This document shows positions 42,222 to 50,406 of a stretch of DNA of 64,000 bases, in pieces (the stretch's first letter is position 1; each line of letters opens with the position of its first letter). This stretch comes from Actinacidiphila epipremni. Lineage in GTDB: Bacteria; Actinomycetota; Actinomycetes; Streptomycetales; Streptomycetaceae. The DNA is taken from assembly GCF_012034175.1 (NCBI RefSeq), contig NZ_JAATEJ010000004.1, positions 62,001 through 126,000 of the forward strand. Direction: 5' to 3'. The notes beneath the pieces were generated by a model. The model made no database searches and was not told the origin of the DNA. It saw only the letters and a list, made by a program, of their open reading frames with translations. Both the position numbers and the translations under genes were made by a program.

Positions 42222-44170
42222 CCGATCCTCCTGTCGGGCGTCCGGCTGACCACCGCGACCGCGCGGCCCTCCGGGAGTTCCACATGGAAGTGCCCGGTGC
42301 GGCTGCCGCTCTCCACCACGCGGTCGATCAGCGGGGCCCGCACCGAGCGGTCGAGGATGTTGCGGATCTCCCGGCCGCCGAGCGCGAGCGAACGGGGGTC
42401 CGCCATGGCCCGCCTGACCCCATCGGTGACCGACTCCCGCTCGACGTCCAAGGCGATGCCGGCCCGGGCCGCCGACGCGATGAGCTGGTCGAGGAACTTC
42501 GCGGTGATCGCGGGGATGTTCTCCGGTCGCAGCAGGTCGAAGGCGAGCACGCCGTTGCCGATCCGGCCGAGCAGCTCGGGACGGTTCAGCGTGGTGGCGA
42601 AGTGGTGCGAGACCTCGGTCTGGAACAGCTCGGACACCTCCTGGTACGAGGGCAGTTCACCCTGCTGGAGCCGCTCGTAGAGCGGGGCGGCCCCCAGGTT
42701 CGAGGTGAAGATGATCAGGCTCTGCGAGAAGTACGCGGTACGGCCGAGGCCGTCGGTCAGCCGGCCGTCCTCCAGGATCTGCAGGAACTTGTCGAAGACG
42801 GCCACATGGCCCTTCTCGATCTCGTCGAACAGCAGCACGCTGAAGGGCCGGCTCATCACCCGGTTGGTGAGCTCGCCGCCGCGCTCGTGCCCCACATAAC
42901 CCGGGGGCGCGCCGGTGAGCCGTTCGGCGGAGTGCTCCTCGGCGAAGGTGGACATGTCGAACCGGGTGAGGGCCGTCTCGTCGTCGAAGATGACATCCGA
43001 GAGCGCCCGGGCCAGTTCGGTCTTGCCGACCCCCGTGGGGCCGGCGAAGAAGAAGACGCCTTTGGGCCGGGCCTCGGCGCTGTGCGGGTCGGCCACGAAG
43101 TCGATGTTCATGGTGCCCGCGGCCAGCGCGCGGCTGACCGCCCGTACGGCGTCGGGCTGGCCGATCACCCGCCGGCGCAGGTCCTGCTCGGCCCGCGGGA
43201 TCCGGTCGACCAACCGCAGCCAGGGGTCGTCCTGCTGGCCGAAGAGCGCCCGCTTGACCAGCTCCTTGGGCTCGGACAGCGGCACCTTCTCCACATGGCT
43301 GGTCTGGCTCAGGCCGCGCAGCTCGGTGAGCGTCATGCCGTCCGTCAGGTTCGCCAGGGTCGGCAGCACGTCGTCCAGCGGCGCGGCGGGGTCGCGGTGG
43401 AAGCGGGTGACGATGCTGCGGAGATATCCCAGCCGCTCCTGATGGCTCGGGCGGTCCACCTCCACCGCCCGTACGAAGGGCTCGTCGCGGTGCAGCCACG
43501 GCGGGACGGACGCCAGGTCCGGGACGACCAGGATCAGCAGGTTGCCGACCTGGGCGCGCTCGGCCCGGCCGGACTCCAGCATCATCTTCTTGGTGAGCAG
43601 CAGCAGGTCGCGGTCCTGCCGGTCGTGGTGGTCGGGGTCGAGCAGCAGCAGCTCGGCGAAGTCCAGGACGAAGGCGACCGGCCGGGTCTGCTGGGCCAGC
43701 CCGCGGCGGATCGCGGCGAGCGCCTCGGCCGGCTGCCGGTAGCGCGGCGCCGCCTCCGCGCCCGCCCGCAGCGAGCCGCGCATCCGGCGCTGGAGCTCGG
43801 CCGCGCGGGCCCGCCGGCCGGCCGCGGCGGGGTCGCCGTCGGCCGCCTCCTCCTCGGGCGCGGCCGGCTGGTCCTCCTCGACGGGCGCCGGGCCGCCGAT
43901 GAGCTCGGCGAACCGCCGGTGGTCGTCGTCGGCGGCGAAGGTCAGGCCGTCCACCTGGTCGTACCGCCCGACCAGCTCGTACGACAGGGCGGTCAGGATC
44001 TCGCCGAGCGCCGTGCGCAGCGACACGAAGCCGCCCTGCCAGCGCACCATGTCGTGGACGTTGCCGTGCAGGATGACATGGCGCCCGCGGGCTATCTCGG
44101 CGACGAGGCCCTTGACCCACGGGGACACCCGCCGGGCCGGCCGCGGGTCCGCGGCGCGCGGGGTCGTCAT
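42218..44170 (-). CDS. Clp/Hsp100-type AAA+ ATPase
   Basis: 650 residues from ATG 44170, overlapping both neighbours by 4 bases. The N-terminal half contains a diverged AAA module (VAFVLDFAELLLLDP Walker B-like; VGNLLILVVPDL). The C-terminal module is a canonical ClpB/ClpA AAA2 domain: Walker A GPTGVGKT (377-384), pore region ERLTGAPPGYVGHERGG, Walker B VLLFDEIEKGH, sensor 1 LIIFTSNLG, arginine-rich NRPELLGRIGNG, and the sensor-2 region LALGGREIRNILDR. No ClpN double repeat and no M-domain are visible. It should unfold or thread protein substrates with the Hsp70, like ClpB-DnaK cooperation. Confidence 0.88.
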   Translation of the reverse strand: MTTPRAADPRPARRVSPWVKGLVAEIARGRHVILHGNVHDMVRWQGGFVSLRTALGEILTALSYELVGRYDQVDGLTFAADDDHRRFAELIGGPAPVEEDQPAAPEEEAADGDPAAAGRRARAAELQRRMRGSLRAGAEAAPRYRQPAEALAAIRRGLAQQTRPVAFVLDFAELLLLDPDHHDRQDRDLLLLTKKMMLESGRAERAQVGNLLILVVPDLASVPPWLHRDEPFVRAVEVDRPSHQERLGYLRSIVTRFHRDPAAPLDDVLPTLANLTDGMTLTELRGLSQTSHVEKVPLSEPKELVKRALFGQQDDPWLRLVDRIPRAEQDLRRRVIGQPDAVRAVSRALAAGTMNIDFVADPHSAEARPKGVFFFAGPTGVGKTELARALSDVIFDDETALTRFDMSTFAEEHSAERLTGAPPGYVGHERGGELTNRVMSRPFSVLLFDEIEKGHVAVFDKFLQILEDGRLTDGLGRTAYFSQSLIIFTSNLGAAPLYERLQQGELPSYQEVSELFQTEVSHHFATTLNRPELLGRIGNGVLAFDLLRPENIPAITAKFLDQLIASAARAGIALDVERESVTDGVRRAMADPRSLALGGREIRNILDRSVRAPLIDRVVESGSRTGHFHVELPEGRAVAVVSRTPDRRIG

Positions 44171-45396
44171 CTCTGCTCCCTGCGGCGCGTGCCGGGCAGC
44201 TGCTTGGCCTCCCGGGCCGGCGGCCGTTCCGGCTTGCCCTTCCAGTCCAGCTCGCCCGCCGCGACGCCCTCGGGCTCCAGCGCCTGCTGGAACTGCTCCA
44301 GCACCTCGGCCGTCAGGTCGCACGCGGCCACGGTGCCGTCCGCGGTCACCCTGGTGGTGAAGTCGTTGCCCTCGGCCTCGTAGACCAGTTGGGCTCCGCC
44401 CGCGCCGTCGGGGACGACGGCCAGCACGACCCGTTCGCCGCCGGCCCGGACGGCGGTGAGCATGCTGCCGGTGCCGACCTGCTGGACGCTGCCGGCTTCC
44501 AGCCGCAGGCCGGCCTGCGGCAGGGCGCGGCTGATCGCGTCCAGGATGATGCCGGTGCAGGCCAGTTCGTCCAGCCAGCCGTCGAACGCCGTGGCGAGCG
44601 CGGCCGTCGTGCTCGCCGCCAGCGCGGTCAGCCGGTCCATCGCGGGCACGTCCGCGGCGCGGCTCGCCGCCGCGAGGTCGCGCAGCAGCTCGGCGGCGGC
44701 GGCCCGGCCCGCCAGCTCGGCGGCGGACTCCTCGGCTTCGGTGAGCAGCGCGGTCAGCGCCTGCTCGGCCTGCGCGGCGGCCCGGCGGGCCCGGGCCAGC
44801 TCCTCGCGGCGCTCGCGGGCCCGGGCCAGGTGCGACTCCACGGCCGCCGCCAGCCGCCGGTGCGCCGCGGGGAAGCGCTCACCGGAGCCGACCTGCCGCT
44901 CGGCCTCGGCGAACGCCAGGTCGGTGTCCCGGGCCCCGGCGGGGTCCATCTCCGCCCGGTCGGGCACCGCGTCCGCCGAGGCCCGCAGGGCGGCCACCGC
45001 CGCGCCGCGCTGCTCACGGGCGAGGTGCGCGCTCACCGCGACGGCCAGCGCGGCCGAGTCGGCCTCGGCGGCCTCCACGCCGTTACGGGCCGCCGCGAGC
45101 CCGGCGTCGTCGGAGGCGGCGGCGATGGCGGCGGCCAGCGCCGACAGCGCGGCCGTCAGGTCGGTGTGCCGCCGGGCCAGTCCCGCGTCGGCGGCGCCGG
45201 CCCGCTGGGCGGCGGCGCGGGCCGCCAGCGCGGTGTGCCGGTCGCGCAACGCCGCCTGCTCGGCCCTGACCCGCCGTACGCGCTCCTTCTCCTGCTTGCG
45301 CAGGGCCGCCTCCTCGCGGCGGCGCCGGGCCTCCGCCAACTGCTGCTGCCTGCGCTGGTCGAGCTGCGCCCGGGAGTATTTGGGGCTACCTGACAT
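44167..45396 (-). CDS. Alanine-rich coiled-coil protein
   Basis: 409 residues from ATG 45396 (CGGAGGACCG upstream), overlapping the radical SAM gene by 11 bases and the AAA gene by 4. The first 65 residues are a basic coiled coil (RRQQQLAEARRRREEAALRK); further long alanine-rich coiled coils run to about residue 260. A small alpha/beta domain follows (TGSMLTAVRAGGERVVLAVV, then TTRVTADGTVAACDLT). No family is recognised. Position in the operon suggests a scaffold or adaptor for the ATPase. The first and second coiled-coil proteins of the operon are not similar to each other beyond composition. Confidence 0.65.
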   Translation of the reverse strand: MSGSPKYSRAQLDQRRQQQLAEARRRREEAALRKQEKERVRRVRAEQAALRDRHTALAARAAAQRAGAADAGLARRHTDLTAALSALAAAIAAASDDAGLAAARNGVEAAEADSAALAVAVSAHLAREQRGAAVAALRASADAVPDRAEMDPAGARDTDLAFAEAERQVGSGERFPAAHRRLAAAVESHLARARERREELARARRAAAQAEQALTALLTEAEESAAELAGRAAAAELLRDLAAASRAADVPAMDRLTALAASTTAALATAFDGWLDELACTGIILDAISRALPQAGLRLEAGSVQQVGTGSMLTAVRAGGERVVLAVVPDGAGGAQLVYEAEGNDFTTRVTADGTVAACDLTAEVLEQFQQALEPEGVAAGELDWKGKPERPPAREAKQLPGTRRREQR

Positions 45397-46234
45397 CGGT
45401 CCTCCGAGAGATGGGTAGGTCTATGCCCTCCTGCCGCAGGGCGCGTTCGAAGCTCGCGCGGAAACCGGGGACAGGGGGGACACCGGACCAGTGCACGGTG
45501 CCGTCCTGGACGTCGAACTGGAGCCCCGCGCTGCGGTCCTGCGCCGGCGGGGTGTGGCGGTCGGTCAGGTAGTGCACGCGCTGGTTGTCCGAGCCGCGCC
45601 ACAGCAGGGCGCCGTGGCGGTCGGGCAGATACGGGCCGTCGACGAGGATGTCGAGCCGGTCCAGCAGGTCGCGCCGCGCCGGGTCGCCGTGGCGCAACGC
45701 CTCCAGGGTGAAGCCCGAGTAGGACATCACCGACCAGTCCCGGCTCGCGCGCAGCCGGTCCACCAGCGCCGCGAGGGCGGCGGGCTGGGCCATCGGCTCA
45801 CCGCCGGAGAAGGTGACGCCGGTGACCTCGGCGGGCAGCGCGTTCAGCCGGGCGGCCAGGGCGGCGACCGGCCAGGTCTCGCCGCCCTCGAAGGGCAGCC
45901 CTTCCGGTGCGAGGCATCCGGTGCAACGCAGGGGGCAGCCTTGCACCCAGACCACTGCGCGTACTCCCGGGCCGAGCACGGTGGTGGACTCCGCGATGCG
46001 GCTGAGGGTGAGGGCGGGGGCGGCGGGGGCGGCTCCGCCGTTGCGGTGGTGTCCGGCTCCGTCGCGGTGGTTGCGCGCCGGTCGGGGGGCGCTTCCCGCT
46101 TCTCCGCCGTCATGTCCCGCTGCCTGGCGGTCACTTCCCGCTTTGCCGCCGTCGTACCCTGCCTCTTCGCCGTCGGGTCCCGCTTCTTGGCGGGCACCTT
46201 CCGCTTCGTCGCGGTCATCTCCCGTACGGGTCAT
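45386..46234 (-). CDS. Radical SAM protein (NrdG-like activase)
   Basis: 282 residues from ATG 46234. Residues 1-72 are a low-complexity Asp/Gly/Ala/Glu head of degenerate repeats. The radical SAM core follows, with the cluster motif CPLRCTGC (Cys 100, 104, 107) and the GGE motif in VTGVTFSGGEPMAQP, then the DILVDGPYLPD segment that is typical of anaerobic ribonucleotide reductase activases. Length and motif spacing match the single-cluster NrdG/PflA-like group, which generates a glycyl radical or modifies another protein. No glycyl-radical enzyme is nearby, so the target is probably a protein in this operon. Overlaps with both neighbours indicate coupling. Confidence 0.85.
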   Translation of the reverse strand: MTRTGDDRDEAEGARQEAGPDGEEAGYDGGKAGSDRQAAGHDGGEAGSAPRPARNHRDGAGHHRNGGAAPAAPALTLSRIAESTTVLGPGVRAVVWVQGCPLRCTGCLAPEGLPFEGGETWPVAALAARLNALPAEVTGVTFSGGEPMAQPAALAALVDRLRASRDWSVMSYSGFTLEALRHGDPARRDLLDRLDILVDGPYLPDRHGALLWRGSDNQRVHYLTDRHTPPAQDRSAGLQFDVQDGTVHWSGVPPVPGFRASFERALRQEGIDLPISRRTDVR

Positions 46235-47318
46235 GCGCGCTGCCTCCTCTGGCGTCGGCGCCGCTGAAGGGGTCGCGTCCGGTGCGGCCGGCCAGCTCGC
46301 ACCACGGGCAGGCCGCCGCCTCCCGGGCGAAGACGTGCAACTCCCCGGTCGGGCACAGCCGGACGGTGTTCTGGACCCGGGTCAGCTCGGCCACCCAGTC
46401 CTGCGGCAGCGGCCGGGCGTCCGGGTCGTCGTAGCCGGCGGCGAAGCAGCGCTCCAGCAGCCGGCGCAACGGCCCGGCCAGCACCAGATCCGCGTCGGCG
46501 GCGTGCGCCGGCTGCCGCAGCGTGGAGCCGAGCAGGACGCTGCGCCGGTTCTCCACGTTCGCCTGGACGTCGAAGGGCGGCTCGGCGTCCGGCGGTACGC
46601 CCGCGAAGGGGTGCGCCCCGAGCCGTAGGATCTCCGCCAGCAGCACGGCGAGCGCCCAGCGGTCCGCGGACGGGGCCCGCAGCTTGCGCGAGGCCGGGTC
46701 GGCCAGGTGCTCGGGCGGGGTGTACTCGGCGCGGGAGAACGGGCTCGGCAGCGACAGCCCGGTGGCCTGGTCGTGGATCTGCCAGCCGTCCACGTCGACG
46801 AACCCGACGGCCGCGCCCGGGGTGGCGAACAGGTTCTCCGGGGAGAGGTCGGACACCACGTGCCCGGCGCGGTGGATCTCGGTCATGGTGCGGGCCAGGT
46901 CGAGAGCCAGCTCCAGGTACCAGCGCCAGGTCGCCCGGCGCGGCGCCAGGGTCCGGCCGCCGCGCAGCGCCTGGTGGAAGGGGCCGAAGTCCGGCGCGGT
47001 CAGGGCGGGCTGCACGTAGCCGAGCAGGCGGCCCCCGCCGACCGCGCGTACCCGGGCGAGCGGCCAGGCGACCCGGACGATGCCGTCGCGTACGGTCATC
47101 CGCGCCGGCCGGGAGGCGAGCATCGCCTCAAGCTTGTCGGCGAAGTTCTCCGCCTCGGGGTTGCGGATGAGCTTGACCACCAGCCGCGGGTGCCCCCGTA
47201 CCAGCCGCACGGCGCCCTGCGAGCCCGGCGGCCCCACGCGTGCGCCGAGCGTGACGGTACGCCGCCGGCCGTCCGCGGACTCCAGCACGACATCGAGATC
47301 CGGCGTGGCAGTGGTCAT
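46215..47318 (-). CDS. Ser/Thr protein-kinase-like protein
   Basis: 367 residues from ATG 47318 (ATGA overlap with the phosphatase gene). Kinase subdomains are recognisable: RLVVKLIRNPEA (ATP lysine), a hydrophobic hinge LLGYVQPALTAP, the catalytic loop HVVSDLSPENLF (Asp and Asn kept, HRD changed to VSD), and VGFVDVDGWQ as the metal-binding equivalent of DFG. A cysteine-containing tail (LCPTGELHVF then ACPWCELAGR) suggests a small zinc ribbon at the C-terminus. This matches the kinase of TerY-P triads, which occurs next to a vWA protein and a PP2C phosphatase as here. Its substrate may be the vWA protein or a chaperone of the operon. Confidence 0.8.
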   Translation of the reverse strand: MTTATPDLDVVLESADGRRRTVTLGARVGPPGSQGAVRLVRGHPRLVVKLIRNPEAENFADKLEAMLASRPARMTVRDGIVRVAWPLARVRAVGGGRLLGYVQPALTAPDFGPFHQALRGGRTLAPRRATWRWYLELALDLARTMTEIHRAGHVVSDLSPENLFATPGAAVGFVDVDGWQIHDQATGLSLPSPFSRAEYTPPEHLADPASRKLRAPSADRWALAVLLAEILRLGAHPFAGVPPDAEPPFDVQANVENRRSVLLGSTLRQPAHAADADLVLAGPLRRLLERCFAAGYDDPDARPLPQDWVAELTRVQNTVRLCPTGELHVFAREAAACPWCELAGRTGRDPFSGADARGGSAHDPYGR

Positions 47319-48259
47319 GGGCGCGCCACCGCGACCAGCAGGGTCTTGTCGTCGCCGGTCAGCGCGCACAGCCGCTCGGCGGCCAGGAAGCGGGCGAGGA
47401 AGGTGTCGCCGGCCCCAGCCTTGTCCGCGTGGCCGAACAGCGGCGCGAAGAAGGCGTCGTACGGTGCGGTGGCCCGCGCGCGCTGCGACATCAGGCCGAC
47501 CTGCCGCAGGCCGTCGGTGCTCACCGCGATCCCGGTGAGGTCGGGCAGCCGCGCGACCAGGCGGCGCGACCGGTCGGCGGCGTGCGGGGAGAGGAGGAAG
47601 ACGGTGCGGCCCGGTTCTTCGGGTACGAACGGGGCGTCATTGCCGGGGTCGGTGGCGTCGGTGGGGTCGGTGGGGTCGGTTGTGGCCTCGGTGGTGGTGT
47701 CGCCGGCCGTGGGGTCGGCGGGCTCGTCCGGGGCGGCGGGGTCGTCGTCGGGCGGCAGGAGCAGGTCGAACTGCGCGTCGCCGCAGCGGGTCACGACGAA
47801 GCCGTCGCCGACGGCCGCCGCCACCAGCCAGGGCGGGTCGGCCACCACCACGGTCAGCGTCGTGCCCCACTGCGCGGGCCCGTAGTCCTGCGGATCGCCC
47901 AGCGCGGTGGAGCACGCCTGCGCGACGGCGGCGAACTTCCCCACGACCGCGCGCACGACCTCGTCCAGGTAGGCCGACCAGCCGGCCGTCCCCTCGGCGG
48001 CTCCCCATGAGCCCCGGTCCGCCGGCAGCCGGTCGTGCGCCTCGTCGGCGGCCAGGGTGGCGGCCAGCGCCGAGGCGGCGCCGGCCAGATGCGCCCGGCC
48101 GCCGCCGTCGGCGGCCACCAGGATGAGGGGCTCGCCGCCGGACCGCCGGACGCGGAATCCGTCCTGGCAGTCGGTGGCGGTGCGGGCGTGGTCGGTACCG
48201 AGCACCGAGGCGGCGGCGGTCACCCAGGGCGCGGCCCCGGTGCCCGGCGCGGCGTTCAC
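47315..48259 (-). CDS. PP2C-like protein phosphatase
   Basis: 314 residues from GTG 48259, overlapping the vWA gene as GTGA. PPM/PP2C metal-binding signatures are in order: LVAADGGGRAHLAG (DGxG), a helical region, VAAAVGDGFVVTRCG (GDG), IAVSTDGLRQVG (TDG) and LTGDDKTLLVAVA (DD). A Pro/Asp/Thr-rich acidic insertion (TTEATTDPTDPTDATDP) interrupts the domain near residue 200. The expected activity is dephosphorylation of the kinase's targets. The gene order vWA, PP2C, kinase is the TerY-P arrangement. Confidence 0.85.
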   Translation of the reverse strand: MNAAPGTGAAPWVTAAASVLGTDHARTATDCQDGFRVRRSGGEPLILVAADGGGRAHLAGAASALAATLAADEAHDRLPADRGSWGAAEGTAGWSAYLDEVVRAVVGKFAAVAQACSTALGDPQDYGPAQWGTTLTVVVADPPWLVAAAVGDGFVVTRCGDAQFDLLLPPDDDPAAPDEPADPTAGDTTTEATTDPTDPTDATDPGNDAPFVPEEPGRTVFLLSPHAADRSRRLVARLPDLTGIAVSTDGLRQVGLMSQRARATAPYDAFFAPLFGHADKAGAGDTFLARFLAAERLCALTGDDKTLLVAVARP

Positions 48260-49053
48260 TCCGCTCCGCTCTCGCCGGAGGGCTGCCCGTCGGTTCCCCA
48301 GCGCGCCTGTTCCCACACGGCGGCATAGGGGTCGTCCGCGGAGGTCGCCACCAGCACGAGGTTCAGCAGCTCGTTGAAGTCCAGCGCGGACAGCGGGAAG
48401 TAGCCCTTCTCCGGGGCGAGTTCCCGTAGGACGTGCTCGTCGGCCCCCGGGGCGCCGAAGGCGAGGAAGAGCAGCCGGCGCTGCTTGCGGCGGGTCCGGA
48501 TGAGGTCGGCGGTCGAACGCCAGGCGCCGGCCGGCAGGTTGTCGTCGTTGGGGCCGCCGTCGCTGAAGAGGATCATGCGCACCTGGCCGGTCTGCAGGCC
48601 CTGCCCCGCCAGGTACTGGACCCGCTGGTCGCCCAGGTTCAGGGCGAACTCCAGGGCGGCGACCATGGGGGTGGTCCCGGTGGCCGTCAGCGGGGCGATC
48701 TCCAGCTCGCCCGCCGGTACGAACGCGCCGCCGTCGGCGTGCAGCCGGTCCGGCGGGCAGCGCAGGTCGCCGGTCACCGTGCGGACCCCGTCGCCGCCGA
48801 ATGTCACGACGGCGAATTCGACCCCTCTGAGCGGCCCTTTTCCCTGGCTGCGGACTTCGGGAAGCCATGACTCGATACTGCTGTTGAGATCATCGATAGG
48901 GCGCTTGCCGTTTTCCGCGTACCCCATCGAGCCGGATACGTCGATAACGATGACGACCACCCGGCGCTGGTACGTACCTTCGTTCAGGCCGATGTCGTCG
49001 GTCGCGTCCGCCTTCTCGTCGAATAAGGACGCCAATTCATCGAATACACTCAC
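48256..49053 (-). CDS. von Willebrand factor A domain protein (TerY-like)
   Basis: 265 residues from GTG 49053 preceded by AGAGGCGACG; the GTG overlaps the stop of an upstream frame as GTGA. The MIDAS metal site is DVSGSMG (Asp 38, Ser 40, Ser 42), with the threonine (ATGTTPM) and aspartate (LFSDGGPNDD) positions also present. GKRPIDDLNSSIESWLPEV and VEFAVVTFGGDGV fit TerY-type cytosolic vWA proteins. These bind partners through the metal site and act with PP2C and kinase partners in Ter-type stress systems. No signal peptide. The C-terminal 20 residues are disordered. Confidence 0.85.
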   Translation of the reverse strand: MSVFDELASLFDEKADATDDIGLNEGTYQRRVVVIVIDVSGSMGYAENGKRPIDDLNSSIESWLPEVRSQGKGPLRGVEFAVVTFGGDGVRTVTGDLRCPPDRLHADGGAFVPAGELEIAPLTATGTTPMVAALEFALNLGDQRVQYLAGQGLQTGQVRMILFSDGGPNDDNLPAGAWRSTADLIRTRRKQRRLLFLAFGAPGADEHVLRELAPEKGYFPLSALDFNELLNLVLVATSADDPYAAVWEQARWGTDGQPSGESGAE

Positions 49054-49502
49054 CCGTCGCCTCTTCCCCCAGGCCGCTCTTCTTCCCCGCCGTCCCCATG
49101 CGGAACAGCGCCGACCGGCCATGCGTCCCATCCGCAGCCGCCGGCCGCCCGTACGACGGCGACGGTGCCGCCGCGTCCCGGCGGCTCCCCCTCGACCCCG
49201 CGCCAACAGGCCGTTTCCACAAGGCCGTTGACCTTCACCAGCCCGCGCGGACGCAGCAGCGCGTGCACCGTGCCGGTCCCCGCGGGCGCCTCCTCCCGCG
49301 GCGCGGCGGCCCCCTCGGCCCGATCCGGAAGACCCGGCTGCCCGGAAGGGCCCGGCACAAGCGGAACGGACTCGGACCCGTCATCCGGCACACCGGCGGC
49401 GCGCCGGCGCCAGAAGAATAAGCGCGCGCGACACCTGCGACCGAAGCGACGGATGAGACCGCGAAAACCGCTGTGCCGAATCCGATCATGTTCACGTGAC
49501 AT
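49050..49502 (-). CDS. Possible NfeD-like OB-fold protein at the head of the operon
   Basis: About 150 residues if translation begins at ATG 49502. The C-terminal part reads ALLRPRGLVKVNGLVETACW and then GRGGTVAVVRAAG, the pattern of the NfeD C-terminal OB-fold, and its codons have strong third-position GC. The frame ends in GTGA with the vWA start, supporting coupling. The N-terminal part is less convincing: it is arginine-rich and includes a TTA codon at residue 28. The alternative frame from ATG 49489 encodes a plausible membrane helix (FGTAVFAVSSVASVAGVA), as expected before an NfeD domain. The true protein may therefore need a frameshift, or two small ORFs may overlap. Confidence 0.45.
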   Translation of the reverse strand: MSREHDRIRHSGFRGLIRRFGRRCRARLFFWRRRAAGVPDDGSESVPLVPGPSGQPGLPDRAEGAAAPREEAPAGTGTVHALLRPRGLVKVNGLVETACWRGVEGEPPGRGGTVAVVRAAGGCGWDAWPVGAVPHGDGGEEERPGGRGDG

Positions 49503-49665
49503 GCGGAAGCACCACGACAACCCCCTAGTTCCCCCCGGGCCCCCAGCCTCATTCGGCTTTCCCTGGGATTGACGATAGCGCCCCCGTGCGACCCGGGGCG
49601 CGGATTCGCGAGAAGACATTTTCCGGAATTTGCCCGGAGGCTGGGGTCCTGGTGGGGGTGGGGGG

Positions 49666-50406
49666 TCAGATGATGGCGGCGATCTCCTCCATGCGCTGGG
49701 CGAAGCCGGCGTCGGGGAGGGGGAGGTCGATGTCGTCGTCGACGAAGCGGACGGCGCTGCGGACGTAGGCGAGGGCGGCGTTGGTGGCGTCGGTGAACTC
49801 CTTGTGGCGGGCGACGATCTGCAGGCAGGTCGTCCAGCCGAGCGCGAAGGCGTAGTGGTCGGGGTCTTCGGAGCCGAGTTCGCGGCCCCGTATGGGGTCG
49901 ACCTGGTCCTGCCACCAGACGGCTTCCTCGGTCTCGCCGAGGGCCATGTGGTGCAGGTAGAGGCAGTAGGAGGCGGCGACGTCGTCGGCGCCGGCGGCGT
50001 ACTGCCACCAGAAGCGGGCGCTGCCCTCCCGGCCCGCGAGGTGCAGGACGCAGGCCAGGACGCGGGCGCCGGCGGGCTCCAGGATGCGGTCGCCGATGAA
50101 GGTGGACATCGCCGAGAGGGCGTCGGGCTGGCTGATGACCAGGTGGCACAGGCCGAGCAGGTCGGTGCCGGCGCGGTGTATGCAGTCGTCCGGGTCCGCC
50201 GGGCCGGGGTGGGCGCTGCTCCGGGGGGCCGGCCGCCGGTAGAGGTGGTGGGTGGCGTCGTCGAAGGTGATGGCGCCGGTGACGATCCGGTCGGCCGCCT
50301 TCGCGGCCAGCCGGGTCTCGGCCGCGGCCGTCTCCTCGTCGGTGTACGCGGGCGATGCCAGGCGGGCCATCGCCAGTACGTCGGCGATCGTCGTCGGGGC
50401 GGTCAT
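49666..50406 (-). CDS. Hypothetical protein coupled to sigma factor
   Basis: 246 residues from ATG 50406, overlapping the sigma factor stop as ATGA. The N-terminus is helical (ADVLAMARLASPAYTDEETA); the middle includes DLLGLCHLVISQPDAL and a helical repeat-like region with ARFWWQYAAGADDVAASYCL. The pattern of paired helices, aromatic residues and conserved size suggests an all-helical, perhaps TPR-like fold, but I do not recognise the family. Co-translation with a sigma factor makes a regulatory or anti-sigma role plausible. No membrane segment is present. Confidence 0.65.
   Translation of the reverse strand: MTAPTTIADVLAMARLASPAYTDEETAAAETRLAAKAADRIVTGAITFDDATHHLYRRPAPRSSAHPGPADPDDCIHRAGTDLLGLCHLVISQPDALSAMSTFIGDRILEPAGARVLACVLHLAGREGSARFWWQYAAGADDVAASYCLYLHHMALGETEEAVWWQDQVDPIRGRELGSEDPDHYAFALGWTTCLQIVARHKEFTDATNAALAYVRSAVRFVDDDIDLPLPDAGFAQRMEEIAAII

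Noticed and set aside
40464-42680. A 738-residue plus-strand reading opposite the Hsp70-like gene
   Set aside because: Antisense shadow; the minus strand has all Hsp70 motifs.
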